From Halorubrum salipaludis (GTDB taxonomy: Archaea; Halobacteriota; Halobacteria; Halobacteriales; Haloferacaceae), in NCBI RefSeq assembly GCF_002286985.1, contig NZ_NSKC01000001.1, positions 124,001 through 188,000 of the forward strand: a stretch of 64,000 nt of DNA. The letters run 5' to 3'. The notes below the pieces were generated by a model. That model ran no database searches. It was not told the DNA's origin and was given only the letters and a program-made list of their open reading frames with translations. Position 1 is the stretch's first letter. Each line of letters starts with the position of its first letter. Below, piece after piece: positions 17,269 to 25,611 of this stretch. The position numbers were made by a program, and so were the translations under genes.

Positions 17269-17290
17269 ACCGCGTCGTCGTCCCCGCTTA

Positions 17291-18439
17291 TCATGGGTCT
17301 TCGGACTTCGCGGCGGCGCTCGCGGCCGCCTCGGTCCCGCTCGCGCACGGGCTCCCGCCGCCGTGCGGGGTCCGGCGCTCGCGGATCCGGACGGTGTGGG
17401 CCGTCTCCGTCGCGTCGTCGACGACGAGCGCCTCGCCGGTCCCGGCCGGGAGCCGCGAGGCGAGGTCGCCGGCGAGGTAGGTCGCCTCCGCCTCGGCGAG
17501 CCGGTCGAGGTCGCGCTCGGCGGTGAGGCGGTGGGCGACGAGCAGGTCGGACTGCGAGACGGCGACGCTCGGCAGCGCGCCGGGACGCTGCGTCGCACAG
17601 ACCAGCGAGACGCCGGGCGCGCGGCCGCGCGTTAACAGCGTCCGGAGCGCGGGGTCGGCGACGCCGCCGAAGAAGGCGTGCGCCTCGTCGACGAGCAGCC
17701 ACGGGAGTCGGTCGAGCGCGCCGCGTATCCGGGCGTCGTAGAGCCCGCGAGCGACCGCCCTGACGACCGCGGCCGCGGCCGCTTCCGGGGCCCCGGCGAG
17801 GTCGAGCACGGTCGGCGCGCCGTCGGCGGCGAGGCGTTCGACGGGGGGCGCGCCCGCGTCGAAGACGCCCCACGACTCCGCGAGCCGCAGGTGGTTCGCG
17901 GCCGCGCGGCGGTCGTCGGCGGGCGCGTCAGCGGTGGCGACGCGCTCGCGGATCGCCGCGAGCGAGGGCGAGTCGCTCGAACGCTCCGACCCGCCAACGG
18001 CGGCGTCGACGGCGCCGGCGACGACGCGCCAGACAAGACTTCCCGGCCCGCCCGCCGAGTCGAGGCCGAGCAGGTCCGGCCAGGCCTCCGGGGGGATCGC
18101 CGTCGGGCGGATGCGCGGTTCGACGACCCGTCCGCCGGCCGACTCCAGACCGCCGAAGACGCCCATCGGATCGACCACGACCGGAGAGACGCCGCGGGCC
18201 GCCCCGAGCCCCTCCGCGAGGACGCCGAGCGTGTACGACTTCCCGGTGCCGCGTTTACCGAAGACGACGCCCGCGTGCGGGCCGTCGGCGTCGACGCCGA
18301 CCGCGGCCCCGGCGCTGCCGTCGCGCGCGAGGAACGAGCCGAGCCGGACGGTCGGGATCCGGTCGCCGCCGGACCCGTCGTTCGCGCCGTCGGTGATGGC
18401 TCCCTCGTCCGAACCGAAGTGGCGTCCGAGCACGTGCAT
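17291..18439 (-). CDS. HerA-like ATPase (DUF87 type)
   Basis: This 382-residue P-loop ATPase of the FtsK/HerA class starts at ATG 18439. Walker A is GKRGTGKS (61-68) in the context AGVVFGKRGTGKSYT. Walker B is WLLVDEAHAFF (about 245), followed by a sensor-like VCATQRPGALP, all typical of HerA and DUF87 proteins. It has an N-terminal beta-barrel-like segment (TVRLGSFLARD). HerA itself works with NurA in DNA end resection, but no nurA is adjacent, so I call it only HerA-like. An Ala-rich, Gly-rich C-terminal tail follows the ATPase core. Confidence 0.85.
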   Translation of the reverse strand: MHVLGRHFGSDEGAITDGANDGSGGDRIPTVRLGSFLARDGSAGAAVGVDADGPHAGVVFGKRGTGKSYTLGVLAEGLGAARGVSPVVVDPMGVFGGLESAGGRVVEPRIRPTAIPPEAWPDLLGLDSAGGPGSLVWRVVAGAVDAAVGGSERSSDSPSLAAIRERVATADAPADDRRAAANHLRLAESWGVFDAGAPPVERLAADGAPTVLDLAGAPEAAAAAVVRAVARGLYDARIRGALDRLPWLLVDEAHAFFGGVADPALRTLLTRGRAPGVSLVCATQRPGALPSVAVSQSDLLVAHRLTAERDLDRLAEAEATYLAGDLASRLPAGTGEALVVDDATETAHTVRIRERRTPHGGGSPCASGTEAAASAAAKSEDP

Positions 18440-18554
18440 GGGCGCGGTGGCCGCGGTACCGCACAAAAAGGTCGGGGCGCGACGCGCCGGCCGATCCCCC
18501 CGACCCGCTCGACTCGTCCGATCCTTTATCAGTGATACCGCGGCCACCGGCCAT

Positions 18555-19031
18555 ATGCCGCACTCGAAACGGGACGGACGCACCGCGAACCGCCGATCGT
18601 TTCGCTCGGACCGTCGGGCGATCGAGGGCCTACCGGTCAGGCTGGTCATCGCGCTCGTCGTCGGCGTCGCGAGCCTCAGCGTGATGATGGGGATGATCGG
18701 CGACATCGACGGGCTAGCCGCGACGGAGGTCGACGCGCAGCCGCAGCCGGAGGTGACGACGCCGGGCGAGCAGTCGCTCGACGTGGCGGTCCTCGATCCG
18801 GACGGGTCTCGGGTCGCGGACGCGACGGTGATCGTGCGAAGCGGATCGGCGCAGATCGACGGCGTCGCCACCGCGACCACGGGATCCGACGGCACCGCGA
18901 CCGTCGACGTCGACCCGGAGCTCGGACCGAACCAGCCCGACGGGACCCTCACCGTCGACGTGAAACCGCCGGCGGAGGGCGACTACGTCGACGAGCGCGG
19001 GAACACCGAGGTGCTGGTGGTCGCGGAGTGA
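18555..19031 (+). CDS. Membrane-anchored protein with outside beta-sandwich domain (158 aa)
   Basis: A basic N-terminus of about 32 residues precedes one membrane helix (about 31-52, VRLVIALVVGVASLSVMMGM). The rest reads as a carboxypeptidase-regulatory-like or Ig-like beta-sandwich (LDVAVLDPDGSRVADATVIV, GSDGTATVDVDPEL). This is a common haloarchaeal layout in which the globular domain faces outside. I do not recognise a specific function. Its TGA directly abuts the stop codon of the convergent pcm-like gene at 19032, with no spacer at all. Confidence 0.7.
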   Translation: MPHSKRDGRTANRRSFRSDRRAIEGLPVRLVIALVVGVASLSVMMGMIGDIDGLAATEVDAQPQPEVTTPGEQSLDVAVLDPDGSRVADATVIVRSGSAQIDGVATATTGSDGTATVDVDPELGPNQPDGTLTVDVKPPAEGDYVDERGNTEVLVVAE

Positions 19032-19832
19032 TCAGAGCTGGTCGTCCCAGTCGATCCAGTCCTGCTCCCAGCCGTGGCGCGCGAAGTGGCCCTGCTGGGC
19101 GCGCTCGGCGTCCTCGCGGCGCGTGCGGTTCCGCTCGACGCCGCGCTGCTCGCCGTCGGCGAGCATCGGCTGCAGCCGCGTCGGGCCGGCGGTCTCGACC
19201 GTCCGGAACCCGGTCGGCGCCTCGTCGTCGGCCGGCTCGTCGGACGGCGCTCCCTCCGAGTCGGGTTCGATCGCGGCGATCGTCTGGACCGCGGTCCCCC
19301 GCGGGTAGACGATCCGACCGCCCGCAGCCAGCTGTTCGCGGAGCGCGCGCGGCGGCTCGACCACCCCGGCTTCGAGGAGGATCCGGTCGTACGGGGCGTA
19401 CTCCGGGAGCCCGTTCGCGCCGTCGCGCCGGTCGACGAGGACGGCGTCGTATCCGGCCGTCGAGAGGTTCGAGCGGGCGAGCGCGACCGCCTCGCGGTCA
19501 ATGTCGACCGCGTGGACGCGCTTCGCGCCCGCGATCTCGGCGAGCAGCGCGACCGAGTAGCCGACCCCCGCGCCCACGACCAGCACCTCGTCGCCCTCGC
19601 GAGCGTCGAGCGCGGAGATCAGCCGCACGACCGTCGCCGGCGCGAGCGACCGGTCCCCGTTCCCGCCGTCCCCGCCTCCCCGGCCTGTCTCGGCCCCGAC
19701 CGTCGAGGCGTCGTCGACGAACGGGTCGCGGGAGACGCGCTGGAGCGCCGCCAGCACGGGCTCGTCGAGCGTCTCGCCGATCTGATGTTCGAGCCCCTCG
19801 ATCATGTCGGCCCGAAGCGACGCCTCGTCCAT
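19032..19832 (-). CDS. Protein-L-isoaspartate methyltransferase-like protein
   Basis: This 266-residue PCMT-family protein has SAM motif I as VLVVGAGVGYSVALLA, an acidic strand VHAVDIDREAV, and the PCMT-like loop YDRILLEAGVVEPPRAL before GGRIVYPRG. It is less canonical than its neighbour. The substrate-side motif normally written as ISAPHM is changed to SLAPATVVRL here, and there is a Gly/Asp insert near residues 45-60 and a long tail from about 185. It may therefore act on a different substrate or be a partner. It lies 84 bases downstream of the second pcm gene on the same strand. Confidence 0.8.
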   Translation of the reverse strand: MDEASLRADMIEGLEHQIGETLDEPVLAALQRVSRDPFVDDASTVGAETGRGGGDGGNGDRSLAPATVVRLISALDAREGDEVLVVGAGVGYSVALLAEIAGAKRVHAVDIDREAVALARSNLSTAGYDAVLVDRRDGANGLPEYAPYDRILLEAGVVEPPRALREQLAAGGRIVYPRGTAVQTIAAIEPDSEGAPSDEPADDEAPTGFRTVETAGPTRLQPMLADGEQRGVERNRTRREDAERAQQGHFARHGWEQDWIDWDDQL

Positions 19833-19916
19833 AGCCGGACTCGGTGCTCGGCCCTCTAAAAGCGCTCGCTCGTCGTCGCACGGCTCGCCACCGGTCGGCT
19901 GCCGCCGTACCGCTCG

Positions 19917-20549
19917 TCACTGCATCGGAACGAACCGGACGCCGCCGTGGTCCTCGCGGTCGAGGCCCTCGTGGCCGACCGTCAGCCTGACGAGCCGCTG
20001 TGCGCCGGCGCGACCGACCGGCGCGACGACCCGGCCGCCCGTCCGTACGCGGTCGACGATCCGGTCCGGGACGCCGTCGCTCGGCGCGCAGGTCAGGTAC
20101 GCCGCGTCGAACGGCGCCTCCTCCGGAAACGCCGTCCGTCCGTCGCCGGCTCGAACGGTCACGTCGTACCCGAGCCGCCGGAGCCGATCGCGGGCCGCCT
20201 CGGCCAGCTCCGGGACGTACTCGACGCTGTAGACGTTTCCCGGACCGACGACCTCGGCGACGACGGCGGCGTGGTAGCCGCAGCCCGTGCCGACCTCGAA
20301 CACCTTGTCGCCGGATTCGACGTCCAGCAGATCGGTCATGACCGCGACCATGTGCGGCGCGCTGATCGTCTGATCGTGGCCGATCGGGAGCGGCCGGTCG
20401 GCGTAGGCGCGCGACCGGTGGCGCTCCGGGACGAAGGCGTGTCGCGGCACCGCCTCGATCGCCGCGAGCGTCCGCTCGTCGACGTCGAGGCGGCGGCGGA
20501 GCCGGGCGACGAGCTCGCGGCGCGCCGCCTCGTGATCGGCGTCGTCCAT
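19917..20549 (-). CDS. pcm: Protein-L-isoaspartate O-methyltransferase
   Basis: This enzyme methylates L-isoaspartyl residues in damaged proteins so they can revert to aspartate. It has 210 residues, the typical length, and the canonical PCMT motifs: the substrate loop QTISAPHMVAVM, SAM motif I VFEVGTGCGYHAAVVAEV, motif post-I VYSVEYVPEL, and FDAAYLTCAPSDGVP. ATG 20549 (MDDADHEAA) is preferred over the Met five codons upstream. It sits directly upstream of the diverged paralogue at 19032 and downstream of the hsp20 pair, making a protein-repair and quality-control neighbourhood. Confidence 0.93.
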   Translation of the reverse strand: MDDADHEAARRELVARLRRRLDVDERTLAAIEAVPRHAFVPERHRSRAYADRPLPIGHDQTISAPHMVAVMTDLLDVESGDKVFEVGTGCGYHAAVVAEVVGPGNVYSVEYVPELAEAARDRLRRLGYDVTVRAGDGRTAFPEEAPFDAAYLTCAPSDGVPDRIVDRVRTGGRVVAPVGRAGAQRLVRLTVGHEGLDREDHGGVRFVPMQ

Positions 20550-20615
20550 GCGTCGGCATAGCACGCGGCGCGTGGAGAAAGTGTCGGCGGGGTGGAAAAC
20601 GGGGTTGAATCGGGC

Positions 20616-21044
20616 CTACGCCACGTCGATCCGGTGGCCGTCGGCCGCCTCGTCGACGGCCTTCGGGAGCGTGACGGTGAGCACGCCGTGGCGGTACGTC
20701 GCGCTCGCGTCCTCGTCGACGACGTGTCCCGGAAGGTCGACGGAGCGAGTGATCGACTCGTGGCGGCGCTCGCGTCGGAGGTACCGCCGGTCCGCGTCCT
20801 CGCTCTCCGCGATCTCGGGGTCCGCGCCGCGCTCGGCGGAGATCGTGAGCCGCCCCTCCGTCGCCCGGACATCGATGTCCTCGCGGTCGTATCCCGGGAG
20901 GTCGGCCATGACGACGAACTCGTCGTCGTACTCGGCCACGTCGATGTCGGTGGTCCGGAGGTCGCGCCCCCACATGCGGTCGCCGCCGAGGGTGGTGCGG
21001 CCGAGGAACTGCTCGATCTCGTCGAAGGGGTTGGTTCTGTTCAT
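20616..21044 (-). CDS. Hsp20-family small heat shock protein (142 aa)
   Basis: The alpha-crystallin domain spans roughly residues 30-125. It opens with VAEYDDEFVVMADLPGYDREDIDV, contains LTISAERG, and closes with the diagnostic SATYRHGVLTVTLPK (A-x-x-x-G-V-L). ATG 21044 is chosen over GTG 21053 because an AGGTGAG Shine-Dalgarno-like sequence lies at the right distance before it. Such proteins bind unfolding proteins as oligomeric holdases. The C-terminal I-x-I/V anchor is represented by HRIDVA. Confidence 0.92.
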   Translation of the reverse strand: MNRTNPFDEIEQFLGRTTLGGDRMWGRDLRTTDIDVAEYDDEFVVMADLPGYDREDIDVRATEGRLTISAERGADPEIAESEDADRRYLRRERRHESITRSVDLPGHVVDEDASATYRHGVLTVTLPKAVDEAADGHRIDVA

Positions 21045-21160
21045 GATACTCACCTCATGGACGCACTCTGTGGTATTAAAGACGACAGGATAGGTGATAG
21101 CTCGCGGCAGTCGGGTCGAGAAGTGCGGAATGACGGCGACGGGGGACCGATCGCGGCCGA

Positions 21161-21661
21161 TCAGTTCACGTCGATGCTGTGACCGGCGGCGTCCGACGGC
21201 GACCGCTTGGGGAGGGTGACGGTGAGCACGCCGTCGTCGTACGAAGCGGTCGTCCCGTCGCGTTCGACCGGCTCGGGGATCGGAATCCGACGCGACACCG
21301 CGCGGCGGCTTCGCTCGCGGCGGTGGTACCGAACCTCCCCGTCGCCTGCCGCGTCGCCCTCGGCCGCGTCGCTGTCGCCGACGGTCGCCTCCGCGTCCCG
21401 CGTCTCCTCGCGGGTGGCCGCGATCGAGAGGGCGTCATCGCGGAGCTCCACCTCGATCTCGTCGGCGTCGAAGCCGGGGAGGTCGGCGATCACGGTGATC
21501 GCCTCGTCGTCCTCGATCACGTCGACGGCGACGTCGCGGGCGCCCGGGAACCCCGGGACGCCGGAGTCCGGCGCGTCGAGCGTACCGCCGAGCTCCTCGA
21601 ACTCCTGACCCATCCGTTCGAGCAGGTCCTCTATCTCGGTGAAGGGATCGCGTCGCGTCAT
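21161..21661 (-). CDS. Hsp20-family small heat shock protein (166 aa)
   Basis: This second alpha-crystallin-domain protein lies 117 bases upstream of the first. The conserved core reads VIEDDEAITVIADLPGFDADEIEV, LSIAATREE and ASYDDGVLTVTLPK, with an IDVN terminus. It carries an acidic Asp/Ala/Glu insert of about 20 residues (near 95-115) in the loop where dimer exchange normally occurs, which the neighbour lacks. The N-terminus (MTRRDPFTEIEDLLERM) parallels the neighbour's FDEIEQFLG, so the two are paralogues. They may form mixed oligomers. Confidence 0.92.
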   Translation of the reverse strand: MTRRDPFTEIEDLLERMGQEFEELGGTLDAPDSGVPGFPGARDVAVDVIEDDEAITVIADLPGFDADEIEVELRDDALSIAATREETRDAEATVGDSDAAEGDAAGDGEVRYHRRERSRRAVSRRIPIPEPVERDGTTASYDDGVLTVTLPKRSPSDAAGHSIDVN

Positions 21662-21776
21662 ACAGGTCAGGATTCGAGTCGGAGGGACTTGAACGTACGG
21701 GCGGATGTCGGCGAACGGGGGAAGCGAAGGCCGAAGCGGAGGGCGAATCGGCCGAGAGGACCGGGGAGTCGGGCGC

Positions 21777-23285
21777 TCAGAGGAACGGCCGCCAGTAGTA
21801 CGGGCTCACGAATCCCTCGATGAACGCGGCGACCGCGATCAGCGCGCCGACCCCGATCAACACCCAGAACGCGTTCTCCAGCGCGTCGGCGAACGCCTCG
21901 CGGGACAGGCTGCCGCGGAACGTCCGCCACGAGACGATCCCGAGGTGGATCCCTAACGCGCCGGAGACGAACAGGGCGGGGATCTCGAGGATTCCGTGGG
22001 GGACGACGAACGCGACCAGCGCGGCGAGGTTCTCCTCGAGCGCCGCGGTGGCGCCGAGGGCGAGCCCGTTGAACGCGATCGACGAGAGCGCGGGGACCAC
22101 GAGCGCGGTGCCCGCGAACGAGGTCGCGATCGCGACCGACCAGTTGTTGCCGAAGAAGTTGAGCGCGGCCGTCGGCGGGAGGTGACCGACCAGCCGCGAC
22201 TCGATCGAGGTGGTGACCGCGCCGACGAAGGGGTCGACGGCGAGCCATCCGACCACACCGAACCCGACGCCGACGAGGACGGTGACGAGGTGGAGCCCCG
22301 GCGTCCGCCGAACGAAGCCGACCATCTCTCTCCAGCCGCGGCGGAGGCCCCCGACGAACTGGTCGCGGATCCGGGCGTCGACCGGCTCGACGGGCGCGAC
22401 AACGCCGCGGTGGTCGCCGTACAGGAGGGTCTTGAGCAGGTCGAGCGCGGGGGCGGCGACGACCGCGCTGGCGAGCGCGACGGCGGCCCCGCCGCCGAGG
22501 AACGCGAGCGCCGACGCGGCCGAGGAGATCGCCACGAGCACGCCGACGGCGACGACGAGGTACGCGAGGGCGTCGACGGGGTTCCTCCGGATGAACCCGC
22601 CCGCTCCCTCGACGGCGCCGACCACGCCCGTCTCGTCGATGACCACCGCGGCCGGCGCGAACGCGAACACCGCGCGGACGAGGAGCAGGACGACCAGCCC
22701 GACCAGCAGCGCGACCAGCGCGACCGCGGCCCCGAGGAAGGGGTTGACGAGGAACCCCCCGGCGACCGCGAGGCCGGCGAGCAGCGTCACCCCGACCCAC
22801 AGCAGGAGTTCGGCGACGTAGAGGCCGAGGAACGTGAGCCAGCGCTCCCGGACGCCGGCGATCCCGGCCGTGAGCCCGCGACCGCCGCGAACGCGGCCCG
22901 CGACCGCCGACATCTGCCCCGCGGAGACCGCGGCGTACGTGAGGATCGCCAACAGGAGGGTCACGGCCATGCCGACGGTCACGAGGAGGAGCGCGGTCGG
23001 GGACGCGAGGGGTTCGAGCGCGGGCGTCACGCTCTCGGTCCACGCCTGAACCGCCTCGGGGTCCTGCGCGTCGGGCGGCGTCAGGTCCAGCTCGGCGAGC
23101 GCCCGGCGCGCGTCGGCGAGTCGCCCGGTCAGCTCGTAGTGGAGGTACGTCCCGGCGAGCGCGACGAAGAGGCCGATCCGGGCGACGACGGGGACGGCCG
23201 TGCCGAGGAGGTAAAACGGGAGCAGGTCGGCGGGGCGCCGCCGGAGGGTCGACGCAGTGGCGGAGACCGCGGATGACAGGTCCAT
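21777..23285 (-). CDS. SpoIIM-domain multi-spanning membrane protein (502 aa)
   Basis: The C-terminal third (about residues 345-502) matches the stage II sporulation protein M family, with the conserved LNFFGNNWSVAI and VPHGILEIPALFVSGALG motifs and several membrane helices. The N-terminal two-thirds is a separate membrane region with about six helices and conserved-looking FIRRNPVDAL. Archaea do not sporulate. SpoIIM-like proteins in archaea are widespread with unknown roles, possibly in membrane remodelling. It lies 50 bases downstream of the MATE transporter on the same strand, with 115 bases to the hsp20 gene. Confidence 0.85.
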   Translation of the reverse strand: MDLSSAVSATASTLRRRPADLLPFYLLGTAVPVVARIGLFVALAGTYLHYELTGRLADARRALAELDLTPPDAQDPEAVQAWTESVTPALEPLASPTALLLVTVGMAVTLLLAILTYAAVSAGQMSAVAGRVRGGRGLTAGIAGVRERWLTFLGLYVAELLLWVGVTLLAGLAVAGGFLVNPFLGAAVALVALLVGLVVLLLVRAVFAFAPAAVVIDETGVVGAVEGAGGFIRRNPVDALAYLVVAVGVLVAISSAASALAFLGGGAAVALASAVVAAPALDLLKTLLYGDHRGVVAPVEPVDARIRDQFVGGLRRGWREMVGFVRRTPGLHLVTVLVGVGFGVVGWLAVDPFVGAVTTSIESRLVGHLPPTAALNFFGNNWSVAIATSFAGTALVVPALSSIAFNGLALGATAALEENLAALVAFVVPHGILEIPALFVSGALGIHLGIVSWRTFRGSLSREAFADALENAFWVLIGVGALIAVAAFIEGFVSPYYWRPFL

Positions 23286-23336
23286 GCGAGTCGGTTCGGC
23301 CGTCCGATACTTAAAAAACCCGAGCGGTCCGGAGGG

Positions 23337-24791
23337 TCACTCCGAGGCGCGGTCGGGCCGATCCTCCGACGACAGCTCGGCGGCGTCGGCGTCGGGCGAC
23401 CCACCGTCGGCGGCGTCGGTCCCCCGCTCGGCCATCATCGCCGCGGCGCGGTCCGCCCATCCCGAGTAGCGGAAGCCGGCGATCACGACGAGCGCCATCC
23501 ACGCGTACGCGAGGAACACGCCGACGTACGCCCCCTGCGGGCCGAGTCCGGCCGTGCGCCCGAGCAGCCACGACGCTCCGAGGAAGAGGCCGAACATCCC
23601 GGAGACGCGGGCGACGAGGGGGATCCGGGTCTCGCTCGCTCCCTGTAGCGCCCCGGAGAGCGCGGAGAAGCAGACCAAGACGGTGCCGGCGAGCCCGTAG
23701 ACCCGGGCGAAGTCGACCGCGTACGCGATCGTGGGGCCGTCGTCGGTGAAGATCGGGACGAGCCGGGGCGCGAGCGCGACCAGGGCGAGCCCGATCGATC
23801 CGACGGTGAGCACGCCCAGCCCGGCGACGGCCCAGCCGTTGAACCGGGCCTCGTCCGGGTCGCCGGCGCCGAGCGACTGGCCGACGAGCACCGATGCGGC
23901 GACGTTGTACCCCCGCGAGAGCGGCCCGGTCACCTGCTGGTACACGCGGCGTCCGATCTGGAACCCGGCGTTGACCGACTCGCCGAAGCCTAAGAGGAGG
24001 GCGTTGAACGGGAACTCGGCGAGCTCCGAGCCGAACCCCTCGAGCACGCGGGGGGCGCTGACCCGGAGAAGCTGGCTCGCGATCGTGAGGTCGCGGGGGC
24101 GCGCGAACGACGCCTCGGTCCACGGGCCCCGGATGGCGAGACACAGGAGCCCCGCGGTGAGCACGTTGGCGCCGGCGGTCGCGAGGCCGACGCCGACGAC
24201 CTCCAGCCGCGGGAGTCCGAAGAGGCCGAGCCCGAGGGCGACCGAGCCCGCGATGTTGACGGAGTTGGCGGCGACGTTGACGTACATCGGGGTGCGGGTG
24301 TCGCCGGTCCCCTGCAGGGCGCGGGCGGCGACTAAGGCGACGTGGCGCGCGGGGGCGGTCGCGAAGACGATCGCGAGGTACGTCGAGCCGAGGTCGACGA
24401 CGGTCGGGGAGGTCCGCTCGCCGACGAGCCGGCCGAACACGTCGATCGCGTACTCGCCGAAGAAGAGCCCGAAGAGCACGAACGGGACCCCCGCGAGCGC
24501 GCCGACGAGGATCGCCTGCGTCACCGCCTCGTCGCGCGTGTCCGTCGCGCCCGCGCCGGTATCCTGCGAGGAGAGCGCGATCGCGCCGCCGCCGAGTCCG
24601 AGCCCGATCCGGAGGGGGAACCGGGCGTAGAGGTCGGCGAGCCCGATCGCGACCACGGCCGCCGGCGAGAACAGCGCGGTGACGAGGACGTCGGTCGTCC
24701 GCATCGCGGTGCGGAACGTCTGCTCGGCCATGACCGGCCACGCGAGCGAGAAGACGCGCGTCCAGACGCGCCGGAGCCGCGGAAGGTCCAT
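23337..24791 (-). CDS. MATE-family efflux transporter
   Basis: This 484-residue protein has about twelve membrane helices in two homologous halves, as in multidrug and toxin extrusion antiporters. The first-half signature near residues 10-35 (FSLAWPVMAEQTFRTAMRTTDVL) and the second-half repeat around PRVLEGFGSELAEFPFNALL are visible. The C-terminal tail is an acidic Asp/Ala-rich stretch. Such proteins export cationic compounds in exchange for Na+ or H+, but the substrate is not predictable here. It precedes the SpoIIM gene on the same strand and is divergent from the cyclotransferase gene. Confidence 0.9.
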   Translation of the reverse strand: MDLPRLRRVWTRVFSLAWPVMAEQTFRTAMRTTDVLVTALFSPAAVVAIGLADLYARFPLRIGLGLGGGAIALSSQDTGAGATDTRDEAVTQAILVGALAGVPFVLFGLFFGEYAIDVFGRLVGERTSPTVVDLGSTYLAIVFATAPARHVALVAARALQGTGDTRTPMYVNVAANSVNIAGSVALGLGLFGLPRLEVVGVGLATAGANVLTAGLLCLAIRGPWTEASFARPRDLTIASQLLRVSAPRVLEGFGSELAEFPFNALLLGFGESVNAGFQIGRRVYQQVTGPLSRGYNVAASVLVGQSLGAGDPDEARFNGWAVAGLGVLTVGSIGLALVALAPRLVPIFTDDGPTIAYAVDFARVYGLAGTVLVCFSALSGALQGASETRIPLVARVSGMFGLFLGASWLLGRTAGLGPQGAYVGVFLAYAWMALVVIAGFRYSGWADRAAAMMAERGTDAADGGSPDADAAELSSEDRPDRASE

Positions 24792-24938
24792 CTGTCACCG
24801 CGGAGGGACGCGCGGGGCTTTTGCGTGTCGGAGGCGGCGGCCACCGCCGGATGCGACCCGCCGGACGGTGGTCGCTCTCGGGCCGTAGCGGTCGTCCGCC
24901 GCCCGAACGTTGAAGCGTGCGAACGACGCACACGGACC

Positions 24939-25340
24939 ATGGACGTCTTCGTGTACGGAACCCTCACCGAGCCGGAGCGGGTCGCCGAGGTGCTCGGCTC
25001 GTACGTGTACGTCGGGCCGGCGACGCTGTTCGGCCTCCACCTCGTCGAGGGGCGGTACCCGACGCTCGCGCCGGGCGGCGAGACCGCGGGGCGGCTCCTC
25101 CGCACCGAGGAGGTGGGCGCGCTGGACGAGTACGAGCGCGTCGGAGAGGGGCTGTATCGGCGCGTGTCGGTCCCGCTCGACGCGCCCGACGACCACCCGG
25201 ACGAGGCGGCGGTGTACGTCGGCGACCCCGATCGGCTCGACGCGGACGCGGCGTGGCCGGGCGACAGCGAACTCGGATTCGCCGAGCGGGTCGATCGGTA
25301 CCTCGACCGGGAGGACGTTCGGGTGCGCCTGACCCCCTGA
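24939..25340 (+). CDS. Gamma-glutamylcyclotransferase-like protein
   Basis: This 133-residue protein of the GGCT-like (AIG2/BtrG) fold has the diagnostic N-terminal VFVYGTLTEPERV and a plausible catalytic acid in LDEYERVGEGLYRR (around residues 66-80). These small enzymes act on gamma-glutamyl amines or are general gamma-glutamyl cyclotransferases. Haloarchaea make gamma-glutamylcysteine as their main thiol, so a role in its turnover is possible but unproven. Confidence 0.85.
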   Translation: MDVFVYGTLTEPERVAEVLGSYVYVGPATLFGLHLVEGRYPTLAPGGETAGRLLRTEEVGALDEYERVGEGLYRRVSVPLDAPDDHPDEAAVYVGDPDRLDADAAWPGDSELGFAERVDRYLDREDVRVRLTP

Positions 25341-25611
25341 GATCCCGTCTGACGGAGCGATGACGGCCGCGCAGTCGTGCGGTTTCACTTTCACTCCGCT
25401 AGCCCCACCTTTTTGTGTTCGCGCCGTCTCGTTTCACTCGCACGTCACACGCGTGCATTCCCCCTTTCACAGACGGCGAGCCTTCGGCTCGGTCACGGAC
25501 GGCGAGCTCGCGGCTCGCTCTCGACGCGGTCTCGACTCGCCCGTTCGCGCGTTCGTCGGCGAGAGGGAACGGACCGGAACCGATTAGCGCCCGGCGCGGC
25601 GATGTCCGCAC
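25341..25611 (+). other. Intergenic stretch upstream of ilvA
   Basis: No gene was seen. The stretch contains a direct repeat of GACGGCGAGC with small hairpins (GAGCC-TTC-GGCTC near 25489, then GAGCTCGCGGCTC), pyrimidine-rich segments, and a CTCGTTTCACTCGC motif of the sort that recurs in haloarchaeal intergenic DNA, including the P1 loop of repeat copy 2. An ilvA leader may start here, but no attenuator was recognised. Confidence 0.4.

Noticed and set aside
16921-17290. Fluoride riboswitch before the crcB pair
   Set aside because: The spacer between the HerA-like gene and the first crcB is only 22 bases, and no crcB-motif pseudoknot was seen.
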